64,000 nt of DNA from Verrucomicrobiota bacterium (GCA_016222805.1 JACRQG010000046.1:186001-250000), one strand, 5' to 3'; numbered from the stretch's first letter, positions 50,955 to 60,186 are shown. Notes: generated by a model not told the origin, from the sequence alone. Program-made: numbers and translations.

Positions 50955-51767
50955 GTGAACCTTTCCTGGCTGAAGACTCGGCACCTCTTGGCAGCGGGCG
51001 CGACCCTCTTGTTCGCGCTCCCCACCTCGTCGTGGGCAGGCACCTACACTTTCCGGCCATCCCCCAACGACCTGTACGACTTGGACCACGGTTACGCGTA
51101 CACGTGGGGTATCACGTCGACCACGTCGGGCGGGCTCTATTCCACCTTGAAAAGCGAGCTGGCTCCAGGGGGCGGATACGACCTCACCAGCGCGAAGATC
51201 ACGATCTCCCAAATCTACAATTGGGATGTGCGGGATACTTCGAACACCCTTTTCATCAACCTGCTCGACAACCCCCGCACCGGAGTCCGCACGATCGCCG
51301 ATAACCCGGCGGACACGGGCGTCAACCAGGGTGCGGTCAGCAACTATTTCGACGGAAAGATCTCGACCAACTGGACCAGTGGCGGATGGAAGGCCTACGG
51401 CTACACCACGTCGGGTTCGCTTGTGTCCACGGGGGCAACGAACATCGACCTGGCGCAGTACCACGATGCCGACGGACCCACCACGGCGATCAACTACGTC
51501 TACAACTTTACCGGTGAGCAGCGCTCGACGCTGTTGGGTTACATCCTCAACGGGCATCTCGGCGGAACTGGATACGCCGATTTTGGCATCGGGTTCGATC
51601 CCGACTGCCACTATTACAACCTCGGGATCACCTTCGAGATTCTAACCACACCGGAACCGCCGGGCGTGGTCTATGTGACGGACCGGGCGGCGACCGTCGG
51701 ACTGCTGGTCCTCGGTCTGTTGGTGACGTTCCGCCACCACTCCCGGCGCCGCAGCACCCGGGTGTAG
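50955..51767 (+). CDS. Secreted protein with VPDSG/PEP-CTERM-like sorting tail
   Basis: 270 residues from GTG 50955 (an upstream TTG at 50907 in the same frame gives no better signal). Signal 'LLAAGATLLFALPTSSWAG'. Beta-rich, Tyr/Asn/Thr-rich body with no Cys pairs or catalytic motif. The tail 'VTDRAATVGLLVLGLLVTF' plus 'HHSRRRSTR' has the motif-helix-basic layout of exosortase substrates, with 'VTDRAAT' standing where VPDSG-type motifs stand. Verrucomicrobia commonly carry such proteins. Codon use is a little less GC-rich than in its neighbours. Convergent with trpS. Confidence 0.7.
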   Translation: MNLSWLKTRHLLAAGATLLFALPTSSWAGTYTFRPSPNDLYDLDHGYAYTWGITSTTSGGLYSTLKSELAPGGGYDLTSAKITISQIYNWDVRDTSNTLFINLLDNPRTGVRTIADNPADTGVNQGAVSNYFDGKISTNWTSGGWKAYGYTTSGSLVSTGATNIDLAQYHDADGPTTAINYVYNFTGEQRSTLLGYILNGHLGGTGYADFGIGFDPDCHYYNLGITFEILTTPEPPGVVYVTDRAATVGLLVLGLLVTFRHHSRRRSTRV

Positions 51768-51793
51768 ACGGCGTCCGCAACTGGGAGGAAGAC

Positions 51794-51814
51794 CGCAGGC
51801 GCCCGACGCCTGCG
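51794..51814. terminator. Bidirectional hairpin between converging genes
   Basis: Perfect 8-base stem CGCAGGCG / CGCCTGCG with a 5-base loop, followed on the plus strand by CCCTTTGCCCTTT. It lies midway between the VPDSG-type protein and trpS stops. Good candidate for a shared terminator. Confidence 0.65.
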
Positions 51815-51871
51815 CCCTTTGCCCTTTCACCTTCTCCGGCCAGCGGAGAGCAACCGTTGCCCGGCCCTACC

Positions 51872-52840
51872 CTATTCGATCCCGCACGCCCTGCGGGCAC
51901 GCTTCAGGACGACCGCGGCCACCGCCCGGGCCCGGGCAGCACCTTCACGCAACACGGTTTCGACGTGGTCGAGGTTCGCGGCGAGTTCCGCCCGCCGGGC
52001 GCGCGCGGTCGCGAAGTGGTTCCAATAGTGCTCGAACAGGGCCTTCTTCAGATCGCCATACCCGAGCCCGCCGGCGCGCAACCGATCCTCGTAATCGCGG
52101 CCGACCTCGGCCGGCGCAAACAGCTTCAGCAACTGGATCGCGAGATTCTTGTCGGCGTCCGGCTTGGGTTCGGCCGGAGCGCGCGAGTCCATGACGATGC
52201 TCATGATCTTCTTCCGCGTCGCCTTCTCGTCGCCAAAGATGTCGATGGTGTTGCCGTAGCTCTTGCTCATCTTCTGGCCATCGAGCCCCGGCACCACCGC
52301 GAGTTCGTCGCGGATCTCCGCCTCGGGCACAACGAAGGTCTCGCCATAGGTCTGGTTGAACTTGATCGCGATGTCGCGGGTCATCTCCAGGTGCTGCTTC
52401 TGGTCGCGGCCCACCGGCACGCGCTGCGAATCGTACAACAGGATGTCCGCGGCCATCAGCACCGGATAGGCGAACAGCCCGAAGTTGGGCGAAATGCCCT
52501 TGGCCGTCTTGTCCTTGTAGCTGTGCGCACGCTCGAGGAGGCCCATCGGCGTCAGGGTTCCCAACAGCCAGGAGAGTTCCACCACCTCCGGCACGTCGCT
52601 CTGCCGCCAGAACACGCTGTGCTTCGGATCCAAGCCGCAGGCGAGCCAATCCAGGGCGACGCCGAGCGTGTTCTTCCGTCGCTCGGCGGGATCGAACAGC
52701 GACGTCATCGAGTGGTAGTCCGCGATGAAGTAGAAGCTCTCGCCCCGGGCCTGCGCGTCGATCGCCGGGCGCATGGCACCGAAATAGTTGCCGATGTGAA
52801 GGGTGCCGGAAGGCTGGATACCGGTAAGCGTTCTGACCAT
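51872..52840 (-). CDS. trpS: Tryptophanyl-tRNA synthetase
   Basis: 322 residues. Class I synthetase with 'HIGN' at 15-18 and 'KMSKS' at 190-194. 'GIQPSGTLHIGNYFGAMRP', 'FIADYHSMTS', 'MGLLERAHSYKDK' and 'PVGRDQKQHLEMTRDIA' are the expected tryptophan and ATP site blocks. Length fits the bacterial family. The leader CTCTTTCTTCCC before the ATG is fully pyrimidine. Housekeeping gene, convergent with the secreted protein upstream on the map, and 47 bases downstream of the acyltransferase gene. Confidence 0.96.
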   Translation of the reverse strand: MVRTLTGIQPSGTLHIGNYFGAMRPAIDAQARGESFYFIADYHSMTSLFDPAERRKNTLGVALDWLACGLDPKHSVFWRQSDVPEVVELSWLLGTLTPMGLLERAHSYKDKTAKGISPNFGLFAYPVLMAADILLYDSQRVPVGRDQKQHLEMTRDIAIKFNQTYGETFVVPEAEIRDELAVVPGLDGQKMSKSYGNTIDIFGDEKATRKKIMSIVMDSRAPAEPKPDADKNLAIQLLKLFAPAEVGRDYEDRLRAGGLGYGDLKKALFEHYWNHFATARARRAELAANLDHVETVLREGAARARAVAAVVLKRARRACGIE

Positions 52841-52887
52841 GGGAAGAAAGAGTGTCGCCGGGAGATTTCCGCCGGGGCAAGCGCGTT

Positions 52888-53568
52888 TCAGTCCCGCCGG
52901 GGCAGCAGGTGCACCGACTGGCGCACGTGCGCGAGGGTGTTCTCCGGCAGGACCCCGCTGAAGGCGACCGTCGGCATCACCAGGGCCCGCCGCCCGAGGA
53001 TCGCGCCGGGGTTGAGCACGGCGTTGCAGCCCACTTCAGCCGCATCCCCCAGAATCGCGCCAAACTTGCGCAGTCCGGTGGCATGGACGGCCCCCGCCGA
53101 CTTGATCACGATTTCCTTCTGGTCCAGCCGCAGGTTGGAGCAAATCACGCCCGCGCCGAGATGCGCCCGGTTCCCGAGGATCGAATCGCCGACGTAGTTG
53201 AAATGCGGCACCTGCACTCCATCCAGCAGCAGACACTGCTTGAACTCACAGGCGTTCCCCAGCACGCAGCCCTCGCCGACAATCACGTGGCCCCGGATGA
53301 ACGCCCCCGGGCGAATCTCTGTGCCGGCGCCGATCCAGCTGGGCCCCAGCAAGGTGCCGTAGGACGGGAGTTTCACGCCTTTCCCCAGCCAGACCTTGCC
53401 CTCCACGTGCAACCCGGGCGGGCAGCCGGTCAGCGGAGGCGGTTCCGGCAGGGCCGCCAGCGCCGCACCGATTTCTTTCAACCATTCCCATGGCGGCAGA
53501 TCAGGACGGAAGTGCGGGGCAAAGTGCGCAAGGGAATCCGGCAGGGTGAAGTAGTCGGCCGCTTTCAT
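52888..53568 (-). CDS. Hexapeptide-repeat (left-handed beta-helix) acyl/nucleotidyl-type transferase
   Basis: 226 residues from the ATG at 53568, after which the frame reads 'MKAADYFTLPDSLAHFAPHF'; a longer version would have no coding pattern. LbH repeats run through the middle: 'LGPSWIGAGTEIRPGAFIRG', 'VIVGEGCVLGNACEFKQCLL', 'YVGDSILGNRAHLGAGVICS'. It resembles the GlmU/UDP-N-acetylglucosamine acyltransferase C-terminal type but lacks the uridyltransferase domain. Substrate not assigned. It precedes trpS on the same strand by 47 bases. Confidence 0.83.
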   Translation of the reverse strand: MKAADYFTLPDSLAHFAPHFRPDLPPWEWLKEIGAALAALPEPPPLTGCPPGLHVEGKVWLGKGVKLPSYGTLLGPSWIGAGTEIRPGAFIRGHVIVGEGCVLGNACEFKQCLLLDGVQVPHFNYVGDSILGNRAHLGAGVICSNLRLDQKEIVIKSAGAVHATGLRKFGAILGDAAEVGCNAVLNPGAILGRRALVMPTVAFSGVLPENTLAHVRQSVHLLPRRD

Positions 53569-53777
53569 CGCGCGCAAAGGGGTGGAGCAACCCGCACCTG
53601 AACGCAATGGAAACGACATCTCCAGCCACTTCCCGTCGCGCGGACCGCCCTCGCACGTGGTTTCCGCATACCCCCGGCCACCGCAACTTCCAGGTACCAG
53701 GCCGAAACGCGACCAAGCGCCAAACCACCGGCGGCGTTCCGGGGCCGCGGAGGCGGATACTCCGAATCGCGCCCGCT

Positions 53778-55664
53778 TCAGCGCCCGGCCCGGAAGTTGC
53801 CCACGGCTTCGCTGGTGCGCAGCGCCCGCCCGTAGACCCGCAGCGACCGCACCGCCGGATCGATCTTCAGTTCCTTCGCCCCATTGGCCGAGCGCAGGTG
53901 CGGGCTGAAGCGACCCCAGCCAAACTGGCGCTCCTCTCCGCCATCCTGCAGCACACCGTCGACCACGAAGGTGATGATCTTCGGCCCGCCATCGACCGTC
54001 ACCACCACGTGCCGCGGCTGGCCCGCCGCCAGCGTGCCGGCGTCACTTTCCCACGCCGATTCGGTCCGGCCGTCGTGCAGGGTAATCCGCAGCGCGCCGC
54101 GCGCCACCGTGCGCAACTCCAGGCCACGACCCTGCGCGTCGCGGTTGTCCAGCAGGACGCGGCCGGGCGCCGCGGCGCCTGCGTCCACCCAGAGGTCCAG
54201 GCTGAAACCGGCGCGCTGGTCCGCACCGCCGTGGTCGGCGCGCTTGGCGTCGCGCACCTGGAACTCCGGCAGCTTCGGCATCACTGCCGTCCGGGGCATG
54301 GACGCACCGTCGCGCGTAGGCAGCGTGAGGGCGAGACCGTCGCGCGCCACCGTGCGCGCCTCGAACTGCCCGAACAACCCCTGCACCAGGGCGGCCGGCA
54401 CTTCATGGACGCGCCCGACGTTCTTTTGCGTCTCGGTGACGAAGAATTTCCCGCCTTCTTCCACCAGGTCGGGGTAGCTCATCCGGATGAAGGGATCGTC
54501 GTCGTAGAGGAGAATCTCCGGCTGCGTCCACTCGATCACCTTTCCCTGCGGGGTGTCGCGCTCGACGCCCGCCATGAGCCAGGCAGGGTTGCGGTCGTTG
54601 TACGGGTTGCCCGTGGCGCCGGAGGTGTCGGCCTGCATCGCGGCGATGAACGGCCCGCCGTGGTTGTGAAACCAGTACAGGAACTTCCCGTTGTCGCAGC
54701 GCCAGACGAAGTTGGCCGCCCGCGGGTGCTTCACCCGGCGCCCGCCCGGGGCGTAGGTCTTGTAGGCCGGCGGCGTCCAGGTGCGGCCGCCGTCGCGGCT
54801 GTAGGCCTGCACCGGCCAGCCGTCGACCGTGCGATAGACACAGTAGAGCGAGCCGTCGCTCAGCGCCGCGATGCTCTGCTCCTCCGCGACCCGACCGCCG
54901 CCGGGCGGGGTGCGCAGACCCACGTCGCCGTCGGGCAGCGTCTCGAAGGTGATCTTCGCCGGGTTCCGCTCGGTCAGGAGATTGCGACTCTTCAGGAACG
55001 CGCCCTCCGACTGCGCGAAGAACCCCGGCCCCATCGCGCCAACCTTGTGCAGCACGAGGATCGCGGCGTCGCCCAGGATCAGCGGACGTCCGACGTTCCA
55101 GAAGAAGCGGATCCTCCCGCCGTAGATGTTCTGCCGGTCACACTCGAACTCCCGCATCGGGATCGGGTATCGTTGCGCCGACCAGGTACGACCGTGGTCG
55201 TCGGTGTACTTGAAGACATAGTACCCCAGTGAATCGACCCGGGCGTAGACGCCTTTGTCCTCGCGCTTCACCTCCCGTACATTGTCGGTGTTATGATTGT
55301 AGAAAGCGTAGATCCGGCCGCCCGGCACCTTCAGCAGCACGGCATAGCTGGCCTCGGGACCGTCGGCGGGCTCGAGCGGCACTGGCTTTTCCCAGGTGCG
55401 CCCGCGGTCGGTGCTGCGCATGGAGACCACGATCTGCCCGGGATCCCCCTCCTTTCCCGTGCCGGTGGTCATGACGCAGAGCCAGGCGCCGTCGTCGGTC
55501 TGCACAATGTACGGCTGATCGGCATAGCCGCGACTGGGGATGGTCGAGCCTTGGGTGAGGTTCCGCGGGTCGCCGCGGGGACCGGGTGCCGCCGGCCGGG
55601 CCGCGGCGCCAGACAGTGTGCCTGCAACGAGGGGCCAGAGTAGGAGGAGCAGTACCGGTTTCAT
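53778..55664 (-). CDS. Secreted sialidase-like (BNR repeat) protein with C-terminal LamG-like domain
   Basis: 628 residues; signal 'LLLLLWPLVAGTLSGAAA'. Three Asp-box repeats are visible: 'STDRGRTWEKP', 'TDDHGRTWSAQ' and 'SRDGGRTWTPP', in a six-bladed sialidase-like propeller, followed by a jelly-roll ('FSLDLWVDAGA', 'RHVVVTVDGGPKIITFVVDGV', 'SLRVYGRALRTSEAV'). 'FYNHNTDNV' and 'RQNIYGGRIRFFW' are typical of the large Verrucomicrobia exo-sialidase-like family, whose substrates are mostly unknown. It lies 51 bases after the MFS gene in a shared operon, so the carrier may import its product. Confidence 0.85.
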   Translation of the reverse strand: MKPVLLLLLWPLVAGTLSGAAARPAAPGPRGDPRNLTQGSTIPSRGYADQPYIVQTDDGAWLCVMTTGTGKEGDPGQIVVSMRSTDRGRTWEKPVPLEPADGPEASYAVLLKVPGGRIYAFYNHNTDNVREVKREDKGVYARVDSLGYYVFKYTDDHGRTWSAQRYPIPMREFECDRQNIYGGRIRFFWNVGRPLILGDAAILVLHKVGAMGPGFFAQSEGAFLKSRNLLTERNPAKITFETLPDGDVGLRTPPGGGRVAEEQSIAALSDGSLYCVYRTVDGWPVQAYSRDGGRTWTPPAYKTYAPGGRRVKHPRAANFVWRCDNGKFLYWFHNHGGPFIAAMQADTSGATGNPYNDRNPAWLMAGVERDTPQGKVIEWTQPEILLYDDDPFIRMSYPDLVEEGGKFFVTETQKNVGRVHEVPAALVQGLFGQFEARTVARDGLALTLPTRDGASMPRTAVMPKLPEFQVRDAKRADHGGADQRAGFSLDLWVDAGAAAPGRVLLDNRDAQGRGLELRTVARGALRITLHDGRTESAWESDAGTLAAGQPRHVVVTVDGGPKIITFVVDGVLQDGGEERQFGWGRFSPHLRSANGAKELKIDPAVRSLRVYGRALRTSEAVGNFRAGR

Positions 55665-55715
55665 TTTCGTTTGTTTGGTGAATTTCGTGGTGGCCCTCCA
55701 CCGACCGCCAAACGC

Positions 55716-56996
55716 TCAGTCGAAGATGCGCTCGTGCGGGTTGATCAGGGCCCAGCAGACGGCGCCCATCGCGTACAGGCCGCCGATGACAAAGAGCGCG
55801 GCATTCCAGTTGCCGGTTTGCCCGAGCAGGAACGTGACCAACAGCGGGCTCCCGATGCTGCCCACCTGACCGGCGGTATTCATCGCCGCGCTGACCACCC
55901 CGGCATGGCTGCCACCGATGTCGAGGCACGTGCTCCATGCCGCTGCGAGGATGAACATGCTGGCTCCCACCGCCACGGCCACCAGCCAGGCGGCCAGGAC
56001 GGCGTGCGTGACGACTCCGGCGAGAATCATCGCCGCCCCGGCGACGGCATACGCGAGCCCCCCCACTCCGGCCCGCCCCAGCCGAAGCCCGAAGTGCTTC
56101 GTCACCGTGTCGGTGGCGATTCCGCCGAGCAAGTCGCCCCCCACGCTGAGCAACAGGGGCAGGCCGGCGAAGAAGCCGAGCGCCACCGAGTCGAAACCGT
56201 GCTTCTCCTTCAGGAAAGTCGGCAGCCAGGTGATGCAAAAATAGAAGCCGAAGCTGTTCGGCAGGTACATCAGGCAAAGCGGCAGGGTGTTGCGGTGGCC
56301 AAAGAGCCGCCGCCAATACGCCCAGCCCTGTGGATGATCCGCCGCGGGGGATCGCCCCGCCTCGATCAGTTTCTTTTCCGCCGCATTCACCGCCGGGTGA
56401 TCGGCCGGTTCGTCGCGGAACCAGCGATGCCAGGCGATCGCCCAGGCGACTCCGAGCAGGCCGAACACGACGAACACCGCGCGCCAGTTTATCACCTGCA
56501 GCAGCGCCAGCACAATCATCGGGGTCACGCCTCCCGCCAGGTGCGCGCCACTGAAAAAGACGCCTTGAATCCGGCCGCGTTCCGTCTGCGGAATCCAACG
56601 CGAGAAGGTCCGCGCGGCGCTCGGCCACGCCCCCGCCTCTCCCGCCCCGAAAAGGAACCGCGTCACCAGCATCGCCCCGAAGTTCCAGGCGGCCGCCGTC
56701 AGCATCGTGAACGCCGACCACCACACCACGATGCGGGTCAAGACGAGTCGCGTCCCGCGCCGATCCGCCCACCACGCTGTCGGAATCTCAAACAACGCGT
56801 ACGCCAGCGCAAAGGCGCTGTAGATGGCGCTCATCTGCTCCTTGCTCAGCCGCAGGTCCGCCATGATTTGCGGTGCGAGCGTGCCGATGCACGCGCGGTC
56901 GAGGTACGTGACCATGGCGAGGCCCAGGCAGAATGCCACGACAAGGTACCGCACGCGAGTGGGGCGACCAGGAACGGCCGAAGCTGGGGGATTCAT
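55716..56996 (-). CDS. MFS transporter, anion:cation symporter type (DgoT/ExuT-like)
   Basis: 426 residues from the ATG at 56996. 'VTYLDRACIGTLAPQIMADL', 'SAIYSAFALAYALFEIPTAWWADRRGTR', shown in parts as 'FALAYALFEIPTAWWADR', and 'FGAGEAGAWPSAARTFSRWI' are hallmarks of the ACS family that carries galactonate, glucarate or hexuronates. 12 helices expected. Placed between the sialidase-like gene and the aldolase and dehydrogenase, and near a galactonokinase, it fits uptake of a sugar acid. The 83-base gap upstream is made of a TCCCTTGGTC-type repeat. Confidence 0.88.
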   Translation of the reverse strand: MNPPASAVPGRPTRVRYLVVAFCLGLAMVTYLDRACIGTLAPQIMADLRLSKEQMSAIYSAFALAYALFEIPTAWWADRRGTRLVLTRIVVWWSAFTMLTAAAWNFGAMLVTRFLFGAGEAGAWPSAARTFSRWIPQTERGRIQGVFFSGAHLAGGVTPMIVLALLQVINWRAVFVVFGLLGVAWAIAWHRWFRDEPADHPAVNAAEKKLIEAGRSPAADHPQGWAYWRRLFGHRNTLPLCLMYLPNSFGFYFCITWLPTFLKEKHGFDSVALGFFAGLPLLLSVGGDLLGGIATDTVTKHFGLRLGRAGVGGLAYAVAGAAMILAGVVTHAVLAAWLVAVAVGASMFILAAAWSTCLDIGGSHAGVVSAAMNTAGQVGSIGSPLLVTFLLGQTGNWNAALFVIGGLYAMGAVCWALINPHERIFD

Positions 56997-57010
56997 GAAC
57001 GTGGATTCCT

Positions 57011-57057
57011 GTAGTCTCTTGGGTCTTTGTCCCTTGGTCCCTGGACCCTTGGGTCTG
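57011..57057. repeat. TCCCTTGGTC-type repeat, block C
   Basis: Units GTCTCTTGGGTCTTTGTCCCTTGGTCCCTGGACCCTTGGGTC between the aldolase stop and the MFS start. Same unit as blocks at 16805 and 17044, 40 kb away. Confidence 0.7.
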
Positions 57058-57079
57058 TAACAACGAATCGCCCGCTCGT

Positions 57080-57841
57080 CTACCGGCCCGCCGCCGCCAG
57101 CGCCGCCCGGGCGCCTTCCTGCAGGAACACGTTGTCCAATCCGAGCGCGAGCATCGTGTAACCCTCTTCGAGAGCGCGGCGGATGCCGGCGGCGTCCGGA
57201 CGCACCAGGTGCATACCTGCGGCCTTCCGATGCTCGCGGCACACCGACCGGTACTGCGCCAAAGCCTCCACCATTCGCGGATGTTCCAGTTGTCCGGTAA
57301 TCCCCATCGAACCGCTGAGGTCCAGCGGACCGACAAAAACGCCGTCCACGCCTTCGACCGCCAGGATGGCGTCGAGGTTGGCCAGCGCGTCCTTGTGCTC
57401 GATCTGCAGGATCATCGCGATCTCGTCATTGGCCGAGGCGATGTACTTGGAAAAATCCGCGCCGTGGCTGTTGGCCCGGGAGTAGCCAAATCCCCGGACT
57501 CCCCGCGGCGGGTACTTTGCCTCGCGAACCGCGGCCTCCGCCTCGGCCACGGTCTTGACCATCGGGATAATCAGGCCCCCGGCACCGGCATCCAGCACGC
57601 GGTGAATCCAGATTGGGTCGTTGGCCGGCAGGCGCGCCACCGGCACGCATCCCGATCCGCCCAGCGCGCGAAAGAGAGCCGCGGTGCCTTCGAGATCAAT
57701 CGCACCGTGCTCCAGATCGACACACACCCAGTCGAAGCCCGCCCGGGCCAGCACCTCGGCCACTGCCGGATGGCCGATCTGGACCCAGCTCCCCAGGGTC
57801 ACCTCCCGTTGCAGCAATGCCCGACGCAGTTGGTTCTTCAT
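57080..57841 (-). CDS. HpcH/HpaI family 2-keto-3-deoxy acid aldolase
   Basis: 253 residues. 'LGSWVQIGHPAVAEVLARAGFDWVCVDLEHG', given as 'AGFDWVCVDLEHG', is the catalytic His/metal start; 'PVARLPANDPIWIHRVLDAGAGGLIIPMV' and 'MILQIEHKDALANLDAI' with 'GVDGVFVGPLDLSGSMGI' bring the Arg and metal ligands of class II HpcH/HpaI aldolases. The relatives split 2-keto-3-deoxy sugar acids (for example 2-keto-3-deoxy-L-rhamnonate) into pyruvate and an aldehyde. It follows the dehydrogenase by 17 bases. With the kinase at 59221 it could form two alternative exits from a keto-deoxy acid pool. Confidence 0.9.
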   Translation of the reverse strand: MKNQLRRALLQREVTLGSWVQIGHPAVAEVLARAGFDWVCVDLEHGAIDLEGTAALFRALGGSGCVPVARLPANDPIWIHRVLDAGAGGLIIPMVKTVAEAEAAVREAKYPPRGVRGFGYSRANSHGADFSKYIASANDEIAMILQIEHKDALANLDAILAVEGVDGVFVGPLDLSGSMGITGQLEHPRMVEALAQYRSVCREHRKAAGMHLVRPDAAGIRRALEEGYTMLALGLDNVFLQEGARAALAAAGR

Positions 57842-57858
57842 GAAGGGAAGTGGTTCAA

Positions 57859-58908
57859 TCAGACCTGTCGCCCGAGCACGTCGCGGTTCAGCAGGTCCAT
57901 CTCGGCATGCCGCCCCGCCTCGGCCAGCGCGACGTTTCGCAGGGCCCGTTGCGCCATGCGCGCACAGGCTTCCACTGTGCTGCTGCCGACATGCGGGGTG
58001 AGGATGACGTTGGGCAGCGTGCGAAGGTCCCTGCCCGGCGCCGCCGGCTCATACGGCTCGCGCACGAAGACATCGAGGGCCGCGCCAGCGATCCGGCCGG
58101 ATGCGAGGGCGTCGAACAACGCCCTTTCGTCGACCACCGCCCCGCGGGCGGTGTTCACGACCCAGCATCCGCGCTTCAGCAATGCCAGACGCGCATCATT
58201 CAGGAACTGACGCGTTTCGGGCAGGTTTGGAATGTGCAGGCTCACGAAATCCGCGTCCCGCACCGCCGCCGCAAAGTCGGTCGTCACCTCCGCAAAGCCA
58301 TGCTCGCGACAGAGTCCCTCCGCGCCCGCCGCGGTGCGCTTGCAGCCGATCACGCGCATCCCCAGTCCACGCGCGGCAATGCCCGCGACGCGGCTACCGA
58401 TCGGCCCGCAGCCAATCACCGCGAGCGTCTTGCCCTTCAACTCCACCCCGACGCGTCCCTGCCAGCGGCCGGCGGCCATCGCTCCCGCCACGACCACGGT
58501 GTGCCGCGCCGCGGCCAGCAGCAAACTCACCGTGTGCTCGGCCACCGAGTCGTCGAGTGCGCCCGGGGTGTTGGTGCAATACAGCCCGCGCGCCGTGGCC
58601 TGCGCCTTGTCGAGGTTGTCGTGCCCCACCCCGAACCGAGCGATCACCGCACCGGGCTGGAGCGCCGCATAGAGCGGTCCGGTGTAGGCCTCGACCCCGA
58701 CGATCACGTGCCGCGCCCCGTGGGCGCGCACTGCCGCAACCAACGCCGCCTCGGAAGCAGGCGCGGCCACGCACCGCAGGCCGTCGGTCGCCGCGGCCTC
58801 GAAGACGTGCGCTGCCTTGCCGAATTCGAGTTCGGACACGGCAACGGTAACCGGCCCCGCAAGCCGAACGGCGCGAGGCTGCAACGGGGAAGAATCAGCG
58901 GTAACCAT
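57859..58908 (-). CDS. D-3-phosphoglycerate dehydrogenase-like 2-hydroxyacid dehydrogenase
   Basis: 349 residues. NAD motif 'AVIGCGPIGSRVAG', substrate Arg in 'VVNTARGAVVDE', catalytic Glu in 'AALDVFVREPYEP' (the residue lost in the protein at 20665) and His in 'LTPHVGSS'. 'FGVGHDNLD' and 'NTPGALDDSVAEH' match the phosphoglycerate/hydroxypyruvate-type group. First gene of the run dehydrogenase, aldolase, MFS, sialidase-like. Reduces or oxidises a sugar-derived hydroxy acid; the substrate is not fixed. Confidence 0.88.
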   Translation of the reverse strand: MVTADSSPLQPRAVRLAGPVTVAVSELEFGKAAHVFEAAATDGLRCVAAPASEAALVAAVRAHGARHVIVGVEAYTGPLYAALQPGAVIARFGVGHDNLDKAQATARGLYCTNTPGALDDSVAEHTVSLLLAAARHTVVVAGAMAAGRWQGRVGVELKGKTLAVIGCGPIGSRVAGIAARGLGMRVIGCKRTAAGAEGLCREHGFAEVTTDFAAAVRDADFVSLHIPNLPETRQFLNDARLALLKRGCWVVNTARGAVVDERALFDALASGRIAGAALDVFVREPYEPAAPGRDLRTLPNVILTPHVGSSTVEACARMAQRALRNVALAEAGRHAEMDLLNRDVLGRQV

Positions 58909-59220
58909 GCAGGGAGGTGCCGACAGTGCAGCCCAGCCTCCCCGCCGTGGCGAATGCAGAAAGGGTTTCCAGTAAACCCGGACTGCGGCCGGCCTCCACG
59001 GGGGAAAGCCAAGGCCGAATCAGGTCACCGGGGGCCCGTCCTGCCGCCACCGCGGGCTGCCATCCCTGCCCGTCGCCACCCGTTTGCCGTAACTTCCGGC
59101 TGGAGTTGCCTGCCTCGCCGCCCGGCGTCAGGAATCAACCGTGCCCCTCGATCGCCCTCCGCCCCTGCACCGCCTGCCCAGCCGCGCGGCCCACGTCGCG
59201 GCGCCCCTCGCCCCGGTTGG
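58909..59220. other. 312-base gap between divergent dehydrogenase and kinase genes
   Basis: It must hold both divergent promoters, but no -35/-10 pair, palindromic operator or small gene stands out. A CT-rich leader lies just before the dehydrogenase ATG on the minus strand (CACCTCCCTGC). Confidence 0.5.
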
Positions 59221-60186
59221 ATGAACTCGCTGGAACGCTTCCTGGGTTGCGACTGGGGTTCCACCTCCTTCCGCCTGAGAGTGGTCGAGGCCGGCACGCG
59301 GCGCGTCCTCGCGGAACAGAGCGCGGCCAGCGGCATCAAGGCGTTCGCTCCGCTCCCGGCCGCAGACCGTGCCGCCGCGATGGCGCGGTTTATGGCGGAT
59401 CGTCTGGCCCAGTGGCCGGACCTGCCGGCAACCGTTCCCCTGATCATCTCCGGCATGGCGAGTTCGAGTGTCGGTTGGCGCGAACTGCCCTATGCGACGA
59501 CGCCCTTCCCACTCGACGGCACGGGCTGCGAGGTGGCGCACCTCGAGTTCCCCGATGGGCGAGGAGCACAGCGGTCCGCGCTCCTCGTTTCCGGGGTGCG
59601 GACGGCCGATGACGTCCTACGTGGCGAAGAATGCGCCCTGATCGGGGCGCACGCGCTGCGCCCCTGCGCAGCCGGGCGATCGACCTTGATGCTTCTCGCC
59701 GGGACCCACCCCAAACATGCATGGGTTGGCGACGGCAGGCTCCTTTCGTTTCGCACTCACCTCACCGGAGAGTTGTTCGACGCGTTGAGCCGCGCGACGC
59801 TGCTGGCGGCGTCAGTCGACCGGGAAGCCGCTTCGGGCGCTTTCGATCCGGAGGCCTTCCGGGAGGGCGTGATCCGGGTTCAAGCCGACGGACTAAGCGC
59901 GGCATTGTTCCAAGTGCGCGCCCGCCAGTTGTTGCAGGGCGTCGCCTCCGCGGCCAACACCTGGTATCTGAGCGGATTGCTCGTTGGCGCCGAACTGACG
60001 GAGGTGGCGGTGGGTGACGCGACTGACATGTTGCTCGTAGGGGACGAACGACGCGTCGACCTCTACCGGCAGGCCCTGCTCGCGCTCCAGCGGATCCCCC
60101 GCGGCCAACCGCCGCCGGCGATCGATCTCGCGACCGCGGTCATCGCCGGACAAGAGGCCATTCTGCGGCACGCGCCGGCCAAGTGA
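59221..60186 (+). CDS. dgoK: 2-dehydro-3-deoxygalactonokinase
   Basis: 321 residues from ATG 59221; the frame is open far upstream but overlaps other genes. N-terminus 'FLGCDWGSTSFRLRVVE' is the ATP-site start of DgoK; 'ISGMASSSVGWRELPY', 'SGVRTADDVLRGEE', 'LLAGTHPKHAWVGDG' and 'THLTGELFDALSR' are characteristic of the family. It phosphorylates 2-keto-3-deoxygalactonate at O6 in the De Ley-Doudoroff pathway. The usual partner dgoA aldolase is not adjacent, but an HpcH/HpaI aldolase is (57080) and an enolase-superfamily dehydratase starts at 63917. Confidence 0.9.
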   Translation: MNSLERFLGCDWGSTSFRLRVVEAGTRRVLAEQSAASGIKAFAPLPAADRAAAMARFMADRLAQWPDLPATVPLIISGMASSSVGWRELPYATTPFPLDGTGCEVAHLEFPDGRGAQRSALLVSGVRTADDVLRGEECALIGAHALRPCAAGRSTLMLLAGTHPKHAWVGDGRLLSFRTHLTGELFDALSRATLLAASVDREAASGAFDPEAFREGVIRVQADGLSAALFQVRARQLLQGVASAANTWYLSGLLVGAELTEVAVGDATDMLLVGDERRVDLYRQALLALQRIPRGQPPPAIDLATAVIAGQEAILRHAPAK

